DNA of 64,000 nucleotides from Sphaerobacter sp. (GTDB taxonomy: Bacteria > Chloroflexota > Chloroflexia > Thermomicrobiales > Thermomicrobiaceae), in contig JASBVL010000106.1 in the NCBI GenBank assembly GCA_029961075.1, positions 1-64,000 on the forward strand. The letters are read 5' to 3'. The first letter of the stretch is position 1. Every line of letters starts with the position of its first letter. The notes under the pieces were generated by a model. The model had not been told where the DNA came from and made no database searches. It saw only the letters and a program-made list of their open reading frames with translations. Positions 8,493 to 17,060 of the stretch are shown one piece after another. Position numbers and translations under genes: made by a program.

Positions 8493-9116
8493 TCAGGCCG
8501 CGCCGGGGCGGGGGTGATCGGGCTGGAAGACGTCGCCGAGGACGGGGCTGGTGAACTCGCTGGCCAGGCACTCCATGTAGATGACATCCCAGCGGCGGCC
8601 ACCCATCCACCGGGCGCCGCGCCGGCGCCCGAACTCCTTGAAGCCGGCCTTCTGGTAGGCGCGGATGCCGGCGAGGTTGAACTCGTACACCTTCAGCATG
8701 ACGTTGTGCAGGCCCAGCGCGGTGAAGGCGTAGTCGAGCGCGAGGCGGGTGGCCTCGGTGCCGTAGCCGCGGCCGCGATAGGCGCGCTCGCCGATGATGA
8801 TGACGAACTCGGCGGTGCCGTTGCGGTGGTCGATGTCCACCAGCGCGCAGGTGCCGATCGGCTGCCAACTGGCGCGGTCGTAGATCTGGAAGGCGACCTG
8901 GGAGGGTGATCCGGCGGCGATGCGGTCGTACTGGGCCGCCTGCTCCTCGAGCGTCAGCGGGCGCGGCACGTCGCCCAGCGTGCGCAGCGTCTGGAGGTCG
9001 TTGAACCAGCGCTGGTAGATCGCGAGCAGGTCGCGGCGCAGCGGGCCGAGGGCGACCCGCTCCCCGACCACGTTGACGACCGGCGGCTCCGACGCCTCGG
9101 CTGGCGGATTCCCCAT
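8493..9116 (-). CDS. GNAT-family N-acetyltransferase (RimJ/RimL-like)
   Basis: 207 aa from ATG 9116. It has the layout of RimJ/RimL-type GNAT enzymes: VALGPLRRDLL at the start, a beta-strand pair around EFVIIIGERAYRGRGYGTEA (acetyl-CoA pyrophosphate loop, about residues 105-125) and NLAGIRAYQKAGFKEFGRRR near the end. It transfers acetyl from acetyl-CoA to an amine; the substrate (protein N-terminus, antibiotic, polyamine) cannot be told. Its Shine-Dalgarno lies inside a 12-bp hairpin arm. It stands alone between the isocitrate-lyase-like gene upstream and the IclR region. Confidence 0.88.
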   Translation of the reverse strand: MGNPPAEASEPPVVNVVGERVALGPLRRDLLAIYQRWFNDLQTLRTLGDVPRPLTLEEQAAQYDRIAAGSPSQVAFQIYDRASWQPIGTCALVDIDHRNGTAEFVIIIGERAYRGRGYGTEATRLALDYAFTALGLHNVMLKVYEFNLAGIRAYQKAGFKEFGRRRGARWMGGRRWDVIYMECLASEFTSPVLGDVFQPDHPRPGAA

Positions 9117-9124
9117 GATGGTCC

Positions 9125-9163
9125 CTCCCCACGATCGCGACGAATTCGCGTGATCGTGGGGAG
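9125..9163 (-). promoter_or_regulatory. Hairpin covering the ribosome binding site of the acetyltransferase gene
   Basis: Perfect 12-bp arms CTCCCCACGATC (9125-9136) and GATCGTGGGGAG (9152-9163) with a 15-base loop. On the minus-strand transcript the second arm contains GGGGAG of the Shine-Dalgarno, which ends 8 bases before the ATG at 9116. The same structure could serve as the terminator of the upstream isocitrate-lyase-like gene (stop at 9234), but it lacks a T tract. Confidence 0.55.
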
Positions 9164-9233
9164 GATAGCAGCTCCCGGCGCGACGTCGAGCCCCACAGCG
9201 GGCGGGGTGGTCGCGGGCGTCCGCGCCCCTGGC

Positions 9234-10409
9234 CTACACCACGAGATCGTCCGGCAGGTCTTCCACGAACTCCCGGCCGAGGCGCTGCGCGTCGTAGGCC
9301 TGGCCGACGAGATGGTGGTAGGGCACGCCGGAGAAGGTGTGGTGGCTGCGCGTTGGGACGTCCGCGCCCGGCGCCCACTCCTTCCGCTGCAGCGCGATGT
9401 AGCCCTGCTCCTGCTCGGTCGCCATGGCCTTGAGCAGCTCGCTCAGCCCGTAGCCCATGGCGTGCTGCGCCCCGAGGGTGATGAAAATGAATTTAAAGCC
9501 CATCTCCCCCAGCTCGGCGAAGGTGAGCGGCGCGGGGTCGTTGAACCACTTGAAGGAGGACGACCAGTTGAAGGCGAAGCGCGCCTCCGGGAAGCGCTTG
9601 CGGACCTCGGCCGCGAAGGTCTCCACCGCGCCGCGGTCGGAGGTGGGGAACTCGCACCAGACCAGGTCGGGGATGCCGGAGTCGAGGTAGCGCAGCGCGC
9701 GGTCGATGGCGAGCTCCATCCCGCGGAGGGGCTCCGGCGCATCGACGGCGGACAGCCCGTCGGTGCGGGCGATGACGACGAAGTCCGGGTTGCCGAGGTC
9801 GTCGGCGACCGCGCGCATCATGCGCAACTTGCCGACCATCTCCGCGGCCGGGATCAACGCCTTGCCGCCGATGTGCCCACAGCGCTTGGGGAGCTGCTGG
9901 TCCTCCAGGTGCGCGCCGGCGACGCCGGCGGTCACGTAGAGCTCCGTGGTTCGCTGGACGTTGAAGAGGTTGCCGTATCCACCGTCCATGTCGACGATCA
10001 CGGGCGGGATGTGGAGGTGGCGTGGGGGCGTGCCCTTCTCGGGGTCGCCCACCGCCATGGTGAGCTGGAACTTGCGCAGGGCGCTGACCGTGCGTCGGGC
10101 GGCGTCGGCGATCTCGACCCCGGCGTAGAGGTCCATATCGGTCGAGCCGACGTGGCCGATGGCGAAGGAGTAGCCGCTGAAGTAGACGGCCTTGAAGCCG
10201 TAGTACATCACGAGCTGGGCGCCAAATGGATCGTAGACGCCGGGGCCGAAGAGGTACGGCTCGATCTCGAGCAGCTCCCGCATGCGGCGGCTCGGGTGCT
10301 GCCAGCGCGAGGTGGGGACCAGGTAGCCCTCCGGCAGGAGCGGCGTGGGCGCCAGCTCCATCGTGGTGCCGGTCGCCCCCTCGGGTTTCCGGGCTTCGCC
10401 AGCCATCAT
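9234..10409 (-). CDS. Isocitrate lyase/PEP mutase-superfamily enzyme
   Basis: 391 aa from ATG 10409, the first of two tandem ATGs behind an excellent AAAGGAGG. It contains the catalytic loop KRCGH (about residues 165-170; KKCGH in isocitrate lyases), the metal-binding DMDGGYGN block, LEDQQLPK and the substrate motif FNWSSSFKW. Isocitrate lyase cleaves isocitrate to glyoxylate and succinate; methylisocitrate lyase and other superfamily lyases share these motifs. No malate synthase gene is in the window, so the pathway cannot be assigned. The reading frame extends upstream to 10601 but without domain similarity. Confidence 0.85.
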   Translation of the reverse strand: MMAGEARKPEGATGTTMELAPTPLLPEGYLVPTSRWQHPSRRMRELLEIEPYLFGPGVYDPFGAQLVMYYGFKAVYFSGYSFAIGHVGSTDMDLYAGVEIADAARRTVSALRKFQLTMAVGDPEKGTPPRHLHIPPVIVDMDGGYGNLFNVQRTTELYVTAGVAGAHLEDQQLPKRCGHIGGKALIPAAEMVGKLRMMRAVADDLGNPDFVVIARTDGLSAVDAPEPLRGMELAIDRALRYLDSGIPDLVWCEFPTSDRGAVETFAAEVRKRFPEARFAFNWSSSFKWFNDPAPLTFAELGEMGFKFIFITLGAQHAMGYGLSELLKAMATEQEQGYIALQRKEWAPGADVPTRSHHTFSGVPYHHLVGQAYDAQRLGREFVEDLPDDLVV

Positions 10410-10675
10410 CGGTTGCCTCCTTTCCGCGCTGTCGCCTGCGAAGAGCGCAGCGCCGGGACACGGACACCTGGGTTGGATGGCTGCGGGGGGGCGGATCGCG
10501 CACACGCGGAGCGACAGCGACCGGCGTGCGGCCACGGCGCGGGGCGGCGGCGCGCTGGCGTGTCGCGGATGGGAAACCGGGGTGGCCGGGGGAGCATTCA
10601 CGCATCAGCCGCCTCCGTCCCGCGCCCTCCGAGCGGGCGCCGCATGGGCGCCGCTGGTGGGCGGTCGGCCGCGGG

Positions 10676-10861
10676 TTACGCCTGGTCCGTCTCGATGTCC
10701 ACGTCGTTCTGATCGCCGGGGAACATGAGGAAGCTGCGGTGGGTGGGTGGCACGCGTGGCGCGGTGCGCGCCGCCCTGGCGCTCTCCGGCTCGTCGGCCA
10801 GCCGTCGGTGCGGCTTGATCGGGTCTCGAACCGCTTGGATCCTCCTGTGGTGCGCGTCCAT
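10676..10861 (-). CDS. Small hypothetical protein, 61 aa
   Basis: I do not recognise this ORF. ATG 10861 is preceded by GGGAGG at a good distance. The product is basic in its N-terminal half and ends in an acidic stretch (DQNDVDIETDQA) after PTHRSFLMFPG. No membrane segment. It lies in the 600-base gap between the isocitrate-lyase-like gene and the divergent LysR gene. The coherent RBS and the non-random C-terminus support it; the short length argues for caution. Confidence 0.4.
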   Translation of the reverse strand: MDAHHRRIQAVRDPIKPHRRLADEPESARAARTAPRVPPTHRSFLMFPGDQNDVDIETDQA

Positions 10862-10968
10862 GGCGTTCCTCCCGGTCGCGACGCAGATCGAATCGGTTCG
10901 GATGGTCGACCGTCCCCGGGGCCCGTCGATGAGCTTACCGGACACTTCCCAGGCTACCAGCGCCACTC

Positions 10969-11000
10969 TATAATGTCTAATACGGATGTCTTAGCCCGTA
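10969..11000 (+). promoter_or_regulatory. Promoter -10 box and LysR-type dyad before the LysR gene
   Basis: A consensus TATAAT (10969-10974) lies 42 bases before the LysR start. Immediately after it, TACGG (10981-10985) and CCGTA (10996-11000) form an inverted repeat 10 bases apart, as expected of an autoregulatory LysR site. The -35 region is weak, which suits an activator- or repressor-controlled promoter. Confidence 0.5.
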
Positions 11001-11015
11001 AATAAGGTTTCCATT

Positions 11016-11915
11016 ATGGATCTCACCCTCCACCAGCTCCGCCTCTTCCGGGAGGTGGCCCGTCAGGGCAGTTTCTCCCGCGCCGCGGAGGCGCTCTTCA
11101 TCAGCCAGCCCGGCGTGTCGGGGCAGATCAAGGCGCTGGAGCGGGCGGTCGGCTTGCCCCTGTTCGAAAGGGCCGGTCGTTCGATCCGCCTGACGGAGGC
11201 AGGGCGGGAGCTGCTCGGCTATGCCGATCGGGTCCTGACGCTGCTCGACGAGGCGCAGGTTGTTCTCCAGGAGCTGGCCGGCGTCGAGCGCGGCAGCGTG
11301 CGCCTGGGCGCCAGCACGACTGCCGGCATCTACGTGGCGCCCAAGGCACTCGGCACGTTCCATCGCCGCTTTCCCGGTGTCCGGCTGGCGCTCGACGTGC
11401 TCAACCGCTTTGGCGTCGAGCAGCTCCTGAGCGACGGTGAGATCGACCTGGCGATCATGGGGAAGATCGAGAACCCGAAGGGGCTGGAGGTCGAGCCCTT
11501 CCTGCCCAATGAGCTGGTGGTCATTGCCTCGCCCCGACACCGTCTGGCGGGCGTACGTGCCGTCCCGGCCGCGGCACTGAGCGAGGAGATCTTCTTGCTG
11601 CGCGAGGCGGGCTCGGGCACACGCGCCGACACCGAAACCCTCTTCGACCGGTGGGGCATCCCCCTCCGCATCGGGATGGAGCTGCGCAGCACCGGTGCGA
11701 TCAAGCAGGCGGTCGCCGCGGACCTCGGGGTGGCCGTCATCCCGCGCGTCGCGATCGGGCTGGAGCTCCAGGTCGGCCGGCTGGTCACGCTCGACGTGGA
11801 GGGGTTCCCGGTCCAGCGGCACTGGTCGCTGGTGCGCCGCTCTGGCCGCCGGCCCGCGGCCGCCGCCGCGGCGCTCTGGGACTTCCTGCTGCACTACCGC
11901 GACAGCGTGGGCTAG
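11016..11915 (+). CDS. LysR-family transcriptional regulator
   Basis: 299 aa from ATG 11016. The N-terminal helix-turn-helix (LHQLRLFREVARQGSFSRAA, then FISQPGVSGQIKALE) occupies residues 1-65; a long linker helix and a periplasmic-binding-protein-like effector domain follow, with GSGTRADTE near residue 200, as in CysB/CbbR-type members. It is transcribed divergently from the isocitrate-lyase-like and small hypothetical genes; by the usual LysR rule it may control them as well as itself. The effector is unknown. Confidence 0.92.
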   Translation: MDLTLHQLRLFREVARQGSFSRAAEALFISQPGVSGQIKALERAVGLPLFERAGRSIRLTEAGRELLGYADRVLTLLDEAQVVLQELAGVERGSVRLGASTTAGIYVAPKALGTFHRRFPGVRLALDVLNRFGVEQLLSDGEIDLAIMGKIENPKGLEVEPFLPNELVVIASPRHRLAGVRAVPAAALSEEIFLLREAGSGTRADTETLFDRWGIPLRIGMELRSTGAIKQAVAADLGVAVIPRVAIGLELQVGRLVTLDVEGFPVQRHWSLVRRSGRRPAAAAAALWDFLLHYRDSVG

Positions 11916-11984
11916 CCCACCGGCACCGCCCCGTGCCTGTCCTCGCGTGCCGGTGCGGGGCACCCACCCTGGCGGGCGCGAGGC

Positions 11985-13196
11985 TCAGCCCGTGCGGCCG
12001 GGGTAGGCGGCCAGGGCCGCGCCGATCACCCGGGCGGCGCGGATGAGCGTGGCGGGGTCGTGGACGCAGGCGATTCGGATCTCGTCCCGGCCGCGGCCGG
12101 GCGTGAGGTAGAAGTCGCTCATCGGCGTGACCATCACCGTGTCGCCGTCGAGGGCGAACTCGCGCAGCAGCCAGGCCGCGAAGCGCTCGCTGTCGTCCAC
12201 GGGGAGGCGCGCCACCACGTAGAAGCCGCCGCCCGGCCGGTGGCAGGTGACACCCGGGATCTCGGCGAGGGCCGCGACCACCGCCGCCACCCGCTCGCGG
12301 TAGGTGGCGACCACCGTGCCGATGTAGGGCTCGGGTGCGGCGAGGGCACGGGCGACGGCGAGCTGGTCGATCACCGGGACGGCCAGCCGCAGCTCGGCCA
12401 GGTCGGCCACCGCAGCCATCACCGCCGGGTTGCGCGACACGATGGTGCCGATGCGGAGCCCGCAGGCGTTGAAGCGCTTGGAGACGCTGTCGATCACGAC
12501 GACGTGCTCGTCCAGGCCCGGGATCGAGAGGGCGCTTGGAGCCGGCGGGCCGTCGAACACGATCTCGCGATAGGTCTCGTCCGAGAGCAGGAAGAGCCCG
12601 GCGTCGCGGGCGACCTGCCCCAGCGCGATGAGGTCCTCCCTACGGTAGACCGTGCCGGTCGGGTTGCTGGGGCTACAGATGAGGAGGGCGCGGGTGGCCG
12701 GCGTGATCCGCTCGCGCACAGCCTCGGGGTTTGGGTGTGTGAAGCCGGGGCCCAGTGGAACCGGCACGAGTCGCAGGCCGGCGACCCCGGCGATGCCCTG
12801 GTACGGGGCGTAGAACGGCTCGGGCACCAGCACCTCGTCGCCCGGATCGCAGGTGGCCAGCATAGCCAGCGACAGGGCCTCGCTGGCCCCGCCGGTGATC
12901 ACGATGTCACCCGCTTCCACCTCGATGCTGTGGTGCCGGTAGTAGGTCACCCAGGCCGCGACGGCGCTGGGGAGACCGCGCGACGGCGCGTAGGCCAGGC
13001 GCTCTCCGGTCGCATCCACGGCGGCCTGCATCACGCTGGGGGGCGGGTCGAGGTCGGGCTGGCCGATGTTGAGGTGGATGACCCGCCGCCCGCGCGCCTT
13101 GGCTTCCTCGGCGAGGGGCATGAGCCGGCGGATCGGTGACACGGGGAGCGCGGTGCTCCGCCGCGATGCTGCCAGCCCCGCCTGCCGTCCGGTCAT
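11985..13196 (-). CDS. Class I/II pyridoxal-phosphate aminotransferase
   Basis: 403 aa from ATG 13196 behind GGAGGAGGGG. Aspartate-aminotransferase fold type I: LNIGQPDLDPP near the N-terminus, GGASEALSLA, the cofactor-contacting SPSNPTGTVY, and DSVSKRFNACGLRIG carrying the Schiff-base lysine (about residue 245). The C-terminal arginine region GRDEIRIAC binds the substrate carboxylate. It resembles AspB-like aminotransferases of thermophiles; the exact amino acid pair is not determinable. It is convergent with the LysR gene and stands alone. Confidence 0.9.
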   Translation of the reverse strand: MTGRQAGLAASRRSTALPVSPIRRLMPLAEEAKARGRRVIHLNIGQPDLDPPPSVMQAAVDATGERLAYAPSRGLPSAVAAWVTYYRHHSIEVEAGDIVITGGASEALSLAMLATCDPGDEVLVPEPFYAPYQGIAGVAGLRLVPVPLGPGFTHPNPEAVRERITPATRALLICSPSNPTGTVYRREDLIALGQVARDAGLFLLSDETYREIVFDGPPAPSALSIPGLDEHVVVIDSVSKRFNACGLRIGTIVSRNPAVMAAVADLAELRLAVPVIDQLAVARALAAPEPYIGTVVATYRERVAAVVAALAEIPGVTCHRPGGGFYVVARLPVDDSERFAAWLLREFALDGDTVMVTPMSDFYLTPGRGRDEIRIACVHDPATLIRAARVIGAALAAYPGRTG

Positions 13197-13456
13197 CCCA
13201 CACCCCCTCCTCCGGTCGTCCACGCGATCGCGTCCTGCGGCTTCGCCGCCGATGGTAGCACACGCACTGTGCTGCCCTCTGCCGGTCCGCTGGACCGGGA
13301 TGGCCGGGGGCCCATGCCAGCCCGCCGGCCGCCTGGGGGATTGCGCCTCCCGGAGGTCACTGCTAGGGTGTCCGTACCGCCCCCTGCGACACGGGACGCC
13401 GAGACAGCCAGCAGCCGGGCGGTGTGCGTGGAAGTCTACCGGAAGGGACGTGCGTG

Positions 13457-15160
13457 ATGGCGCAGGTCGAGCGGGCCTGGAGCGGCGCGTTCGGGGTACG
13501 GCGGCCGACGGTGAAGCAGGAAGCCATCGCCGCGCGCGGCATGGTGACGTCGAACCATCCCTTGGCGTCGCTGGCCGGGACCGAGATGCTGCTGCTTGGG
13601 GGCAACGCGGTCGACGCCGCGATCGCGACCATGTTCGCCCTGTCGGTCGTCGAGCCGATGATGACGACGATCTTCGGGGCGGGATTCATCACCATCCGCC
13701 TGGCCGACGGCCGGATCACCACCATCGACAACTACGCCACGGTGCCGCTGGCCGCGCGCGAGGACATGTTCACCCCCATCCCCGGCTCGCTCGACAACGA
13801 CGTCGAGGGCCGGCTGAACGATGTCGGCTACCTGGCGGTAGCGACGGGGGGCACGCTGCTCGGCTGGGCCACAGCGGTCGAGCGCTACGGCCGCCTGCCG
13901 CTGTCCGTGGTGGTCGCGCCCGCGGTGCGCTTTGCGCGGCACGGCTTCCGGGTCAGCCCCTACCTGCATGAGATGATCCGGACCTGCGAGGCGGACCTGC
14001 GCCGCTTCCCGGCGAGCGCCGAGGTGTTCCTGCCGGGCGGGCGGCCGGCACCGGTCGGCTCGACGCTCCGCCGTCTCGACTACGCCGACACGCTGGAGCG
14101 GGTCGGCGCCGAGGGGCCCGACTATCTCTACCGGGGCCCGCTGGGCGAGGCGATCGTGGCCGACATGGCCCGCAACGGCGGGCTGATCACCATGGAGGAT
14201 CTGGCGGAATACCGCGTCTACGAGCGCGAGCCGGTGCGGGGCACCTACCGGGGCTACGAGATCGTGTCGATGGCGCCGGCCTCCTCCGGCGGCGCGCACA
14301 TCATCCAGATGCTCAACATCCTGGAGGGGTTCGACCTGCGCGCCATGGGCTTCGGCACCCCCGACACGGTGCACGTCATCGCCGAGGCCATGAAGATCGC
14401 CTTCGCCGACCGCTTCCGCTACATGGCCGATCCGGAGCGGGTGCGCATCCCGCTCGCGTGGCTGACCTCGAAGGAGTACGCCGCCCAGCGGCGCGCGGAG
14501 ATCGACCTGGCCCGCGCCCAGCAGTACCTCGCCGCGCCGGCCCCCGACGGCGAGGGCGACTGCACCACGCACTGCTGCGCGGTCGACGCCGAGGGGAACG
14601 TCGTCTCGACCACGCAGACGCTCAACAACGCCTTCGGCTCGAAGGTGACGGTGCCCGGCACGGGCATGTTGCTCAACAACTGCATGCACCTGATGGACCC
14701 CACGCCGGGCCGGACCAACTCGATCGCGCCGGGCAAGCGCATCCTCTCGTCGATGTCGCCCACCATCGTGCTGAAGGATGGCACGCCGCTCCTCGCCATC
14801 GGCACGCCCGGAGGCGTGCGCATCTTCGGCTCGGTCATGCAGGCCATCATCAACATCATCGATCACGGCATGACGCTCCAGGAGGCGGTCGAGGCGCCGC
14901 GGCTGTGGGACCGCGGGCCGGTGCTGGAGCTGGAGCGCGGCTTCGACAGCCTGCCGGAGTTGAAGGCCGAGCTGGAGCGCCGCGGCCATGTGGTCGAGAC
15001 GCCGCTGAAGGTGGCCGGCGGCATGAACGGCATCCTGATCGACCCGGAGACCGGGCTGCTCCACGGTGCCGCCTGCTGGCGGGCCGACGGGGCGCCGATG
15101 GGCTTCTCCGGCGGGGACGCGCTGATCGAGGGCGCGTTCGAGGCGGGGATCCCGGTGTAG
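13457..15160 (+). CDS. ggt: Gamma-glutamyltransferase (glutathione hydrolase family)
   Basis: 567 aa from ATG 13457 (GGAAGGGA upstream). This is an Ntn-hydrolase precursor that self-cleaves before a threonine: here DCTTHCCAVDAEGN (about residue 370), matching the NTTHYSVVD-type site of E. coli Ggt. Other family signatures are GGNAVDAAIAT, SSGGAHIIQMLN, SMSPTIVLKDG and GTPGGVRI. No signal peptide is seen, in contrast to periplasmic Ggt, so it may act in the cytoplasm. Substrates are gamma-glutamyl amides or glutathione-like compounds. A heptad repeat array begins 9 bases after the stop. Confidence 0.92.
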   Translation: MAQVERAWSGAFGVRRPTVKQEAIAARGMVTSNHPLASLAGTEMLLLGGNAVDAAIATMFALSVVEPMMTTIFGAGFITIRLADGRITTIDNYATVPLAAREDMFTPIPGSLDNDVEGRLNDVGYLAVATGGTLLGWATAVERYGRLPLSVVVAPAVRFARHGFRVSPYLHEMIRTCEADLRRFPASAEVFLPGGRPAPVGSTLRRLDYADTLERVGAEGPDYLYRGPLGEAIVADMARNGGLITMEDLAEYRVYEREPVRGTYRGYEIVSMAPASSGGAHIIQMLNILEGFDLRAMGFGTPDTVHVIAEAMKIAFADRFRYMADPERVRIPLAWLTSKEYAAQRRAEIDLARAQQYLAAPAPDGEGDCTTHCCAVDAEGNVVSTTQTLNNAFGSKVTVPGTGMLLNNCMHLMDPTPGRTNSIAPGKRILSSMSPTIVLKDGTPLLAIGTPGGVRIFGSVMQAIINIIDHGMTLQEAVEAPRLWDRGPVLELERGFDSLPELKAELERRGHVVETPLKVAGGMNGILIDPETGLLHGAACWRADGAPMGFSGGDALIEGAFEAGIPV

Positions 15161-15168
15161 GGCGGGAC

Positions 15169-15266
15169 GCGTCATCCGTCATCCGTCAGGCGTCACGCGT
15201 CATGCGTGATGCGTGTTGCGTAGTGCGTAGTGCGTAGTGCGTAGGGCGTAGTGCGTGTTGCGTGGT
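15169..15266 (+). repeat. Heptad repeat array, 14 units of GCGTNNN
   Basis: Fourteen consecutive 7-base units with no phase break. They start as GCGTCAT, CCGTCAT, CCGTCAG, GCGTCAC, GCGTCAT, pass through GCGTGAT and GCGTGTT, and become GCGTAGT repeated, then GCGTGTT and GCGTGGT. It lies directly after the ggt stop codon, downstream of the convergent M14 gene. The same unit series forms the left arm of the larger element at 56261-56526. No core or right arm is present here. Confidence 0.85.
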
Positions 15267-15418
15267 AGGTGGATCTGGGCAGGGCGGGGGTCTCCGACTG
15301 TGCCCGGACTGGCAAGAGGGCCGCTCCGCCGCGCGGCGGGCCGGGCCCGCCCGGTGAGTCCCGGGCGGGCCGTCCGAGACGCGTCTCGTTCGCGGGCCGA
15401 GCGGGGGTGGCTCGGCCG

Positions 15419-16777
15419 TCACCCCCGCGCGTCGCTGAGGTACTGGGCGGTGGCGAGTACGGCGCCGAGCTGCACGGCGACGAGCTGGCGGATCGGGATC
15501 GCCCGGTAGTGGAGCGTGGACTCCAGGCGGTCACACCAGCGGTCGAAGTCCGCGCGGGCGCCCACCAGGTGCTCGCGGATCGCCGGTGTGCCGTTGCCGA
15601 TCGCCACCTCGCCCTCCAGCATCCGCACCAGCATCCCGATGCCGAGCATGCGGTAGAACTGGACCAGCTCGTTGTTGCTGAACAGCTCGGCCACCGTCGC
15701 CGGGCGGTCGGTCTCGGGGCTCTCCCGCGCCCAGCGCCGCTGTGCCTCGAGCATGTCGGTGCCGTCCTCGACGATGGACCGCACGCTTCGCTCGAAGGGC
15801 GAGTGCCCGCGCAGCTCCCGCTCGACCGGCAGGAAGTGGCGGCGCAGGATGTCGGTCGCCTCCTCCTGGATGGCGAGCCCGTGCAGGATCGCGTCGCGGC
15901 GCCGCGTGTCGGTCACCGTCTGGTCGTTGACGCGGGGGTCATCGAAGTACGGCATCTCGACCACCAGGGTGAAGGTGCCGTACTTGCGTGCGTAGTCGTC
16001 GCTCGAGGTGCCCGAGGGGCGCCGCGTCGGGTCGCCGCCGTGGGCCTCGAGGTAGTCGTAGCTCTCCCGAACGCTGGCCATGCGGTAGATCGCCGGGGCG
16101 AGCGCCTGCATGAAGGGGGCTTCCGGCTCGCCCAGGTTGAGGGGCAGCTCCTCCCAGGCCGGGAGCTGGTGCAAGGTGTCGTAGAGGGGCTCCGCCGCGC
16201 GGCTGATGTAGTAGTAGACGCCGCCGAAGCCGGCGTTGTGGAGCGACACCATCAGCTCCGGCTGCAGCTCGTCGATGACCCGCATCAGCATCTGCGTCTC
16301 GGGGAGCACCCGGTCGAAGAACAGCCGCTTGTAGGCGACCGGGAAGGTCCACTCGACCTGCTGGTCGGGGGCCGGGCGGAAGAAATGCCGGGCGTAGTGC
16401 CGGGGGGTGAAGGGGCCGGCGAACCAGCCCTCGTTGAGCCGCGTCCCATCGGGGTCGACGCAGGGGATGAAGTGCCAGGTGTAGCCCAGCCCGTCGCGGA
16501 GGGCGGCGTCCCGGCAGAGCACGGCGGTCAGGTGGTGCACCATCATGGCGCCGATGGGCTCGTTCGGGTGCGGGCAGCCGAAGATGAAGGCGTGCTTGGG
16601 CCCGTGGCCGATCGAGAGCAGGTGCAGGGGCTCGCCGAGGCGCGAGGTGCCCACCCGGCGCAGCCGGGCGATCTCGGGATAGTCCTCCGCCAACCGGGCG
16701 ATCCCGGCATGCAACTCATCGACGGTGAGAAACCGGTCGAACTCCGGGACGCCGCGCATGTACTCGCGAAGATCCAC
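15419..16777 (-). CDS. M14-family zinc carboxypeptidase-like protein
   Basis: 452 aa from GTG 16777, preceded by GGAGCGGAG; an ATG six codons later (16759) is possible. FIFGCPHPNEPIG gives the HxxE zinc ligands of M14 peptidases, VSLHNAGFGGVYYY the second zinc His, and LVVEMPYF the catalytic Glu. After the about 300-residue catalytic domain comes a helical C-terminal extension of about 120 residues not found in minimal carboxypeptidases. No signal peptide. The family is clear; whether it cleaves peptides, amidated amino acids or another conjugate is unknown. Divergent from the radical SAM selenoprotein gene. Confidence 0.85.
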   Translation of the reverse strand: MDLREYMRGVPEFDRFLTVDELHAGIARLAEDYPEIARLRRVGTSRLGEPLHLLSIGHGPKHAFIFGCPHPNEPIGAMMVHHLTAVLCRDAALRDGLGYTWHFIPCVDPDGTRLNEGWFAGPFTPRHYARHFFRPAPDQQVEWTFPVAYKRLFFDRVLPETQMLMRVIDELQPELMVSLHNAGFGGVYYYISRAAEPLYDTLHQLPAWEELPLNLGEPEAPFMQALAPAIYRMASVRESYDYLEAHGGDPTRRPSGTSSDDYARKYGTFTLVVEMPYFDDPRVNDQTVTDTRRRDAILHGLAIQEEATDILRRHFLPVERELRGHSPFERSVRSIVEDGTDMLEAQRRWARESPETDRPATVAELFSNNELVQFYRMLGIGMLVRMLEGEVAIGNGTPAIREHLVGARADFDRWCDRLESTLHYRAIPIRQLVAVQLGAVLATAQYLSDARG

Positions 16778-17060
16778 CGACGCTCCGCTCCCCCTCGTGT
16801 GCTGACGGCGCGCAGGACTGCCTGCGCGTCTCCGGCGCGAACACTCGTGGCGGTCGAGGGTGCCACCCCCGAACGGAGCGCGATGGTAGGCGGCTGGGGG
16901 AGGCGTGTCAAGCGCGGTGCGCCCGCCGGTGCGCCCAGGCGGAGCCACCTGACGCGGGGCGCGGTGGCCGGCAGCATTGACGGGCTCGGCTGGCCGCGCT
17001 AGGCTTGACCTCATCGGCCGGCAGGCGCACCTGGCGCGACGGCCGTAGAGGAGCGCGATC

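Noticed and set aside
13436-15175. 579-residue minus-strand open frame
   Set aside because: Antisense shadow of ggt, which has all family motifs on the plus strand.
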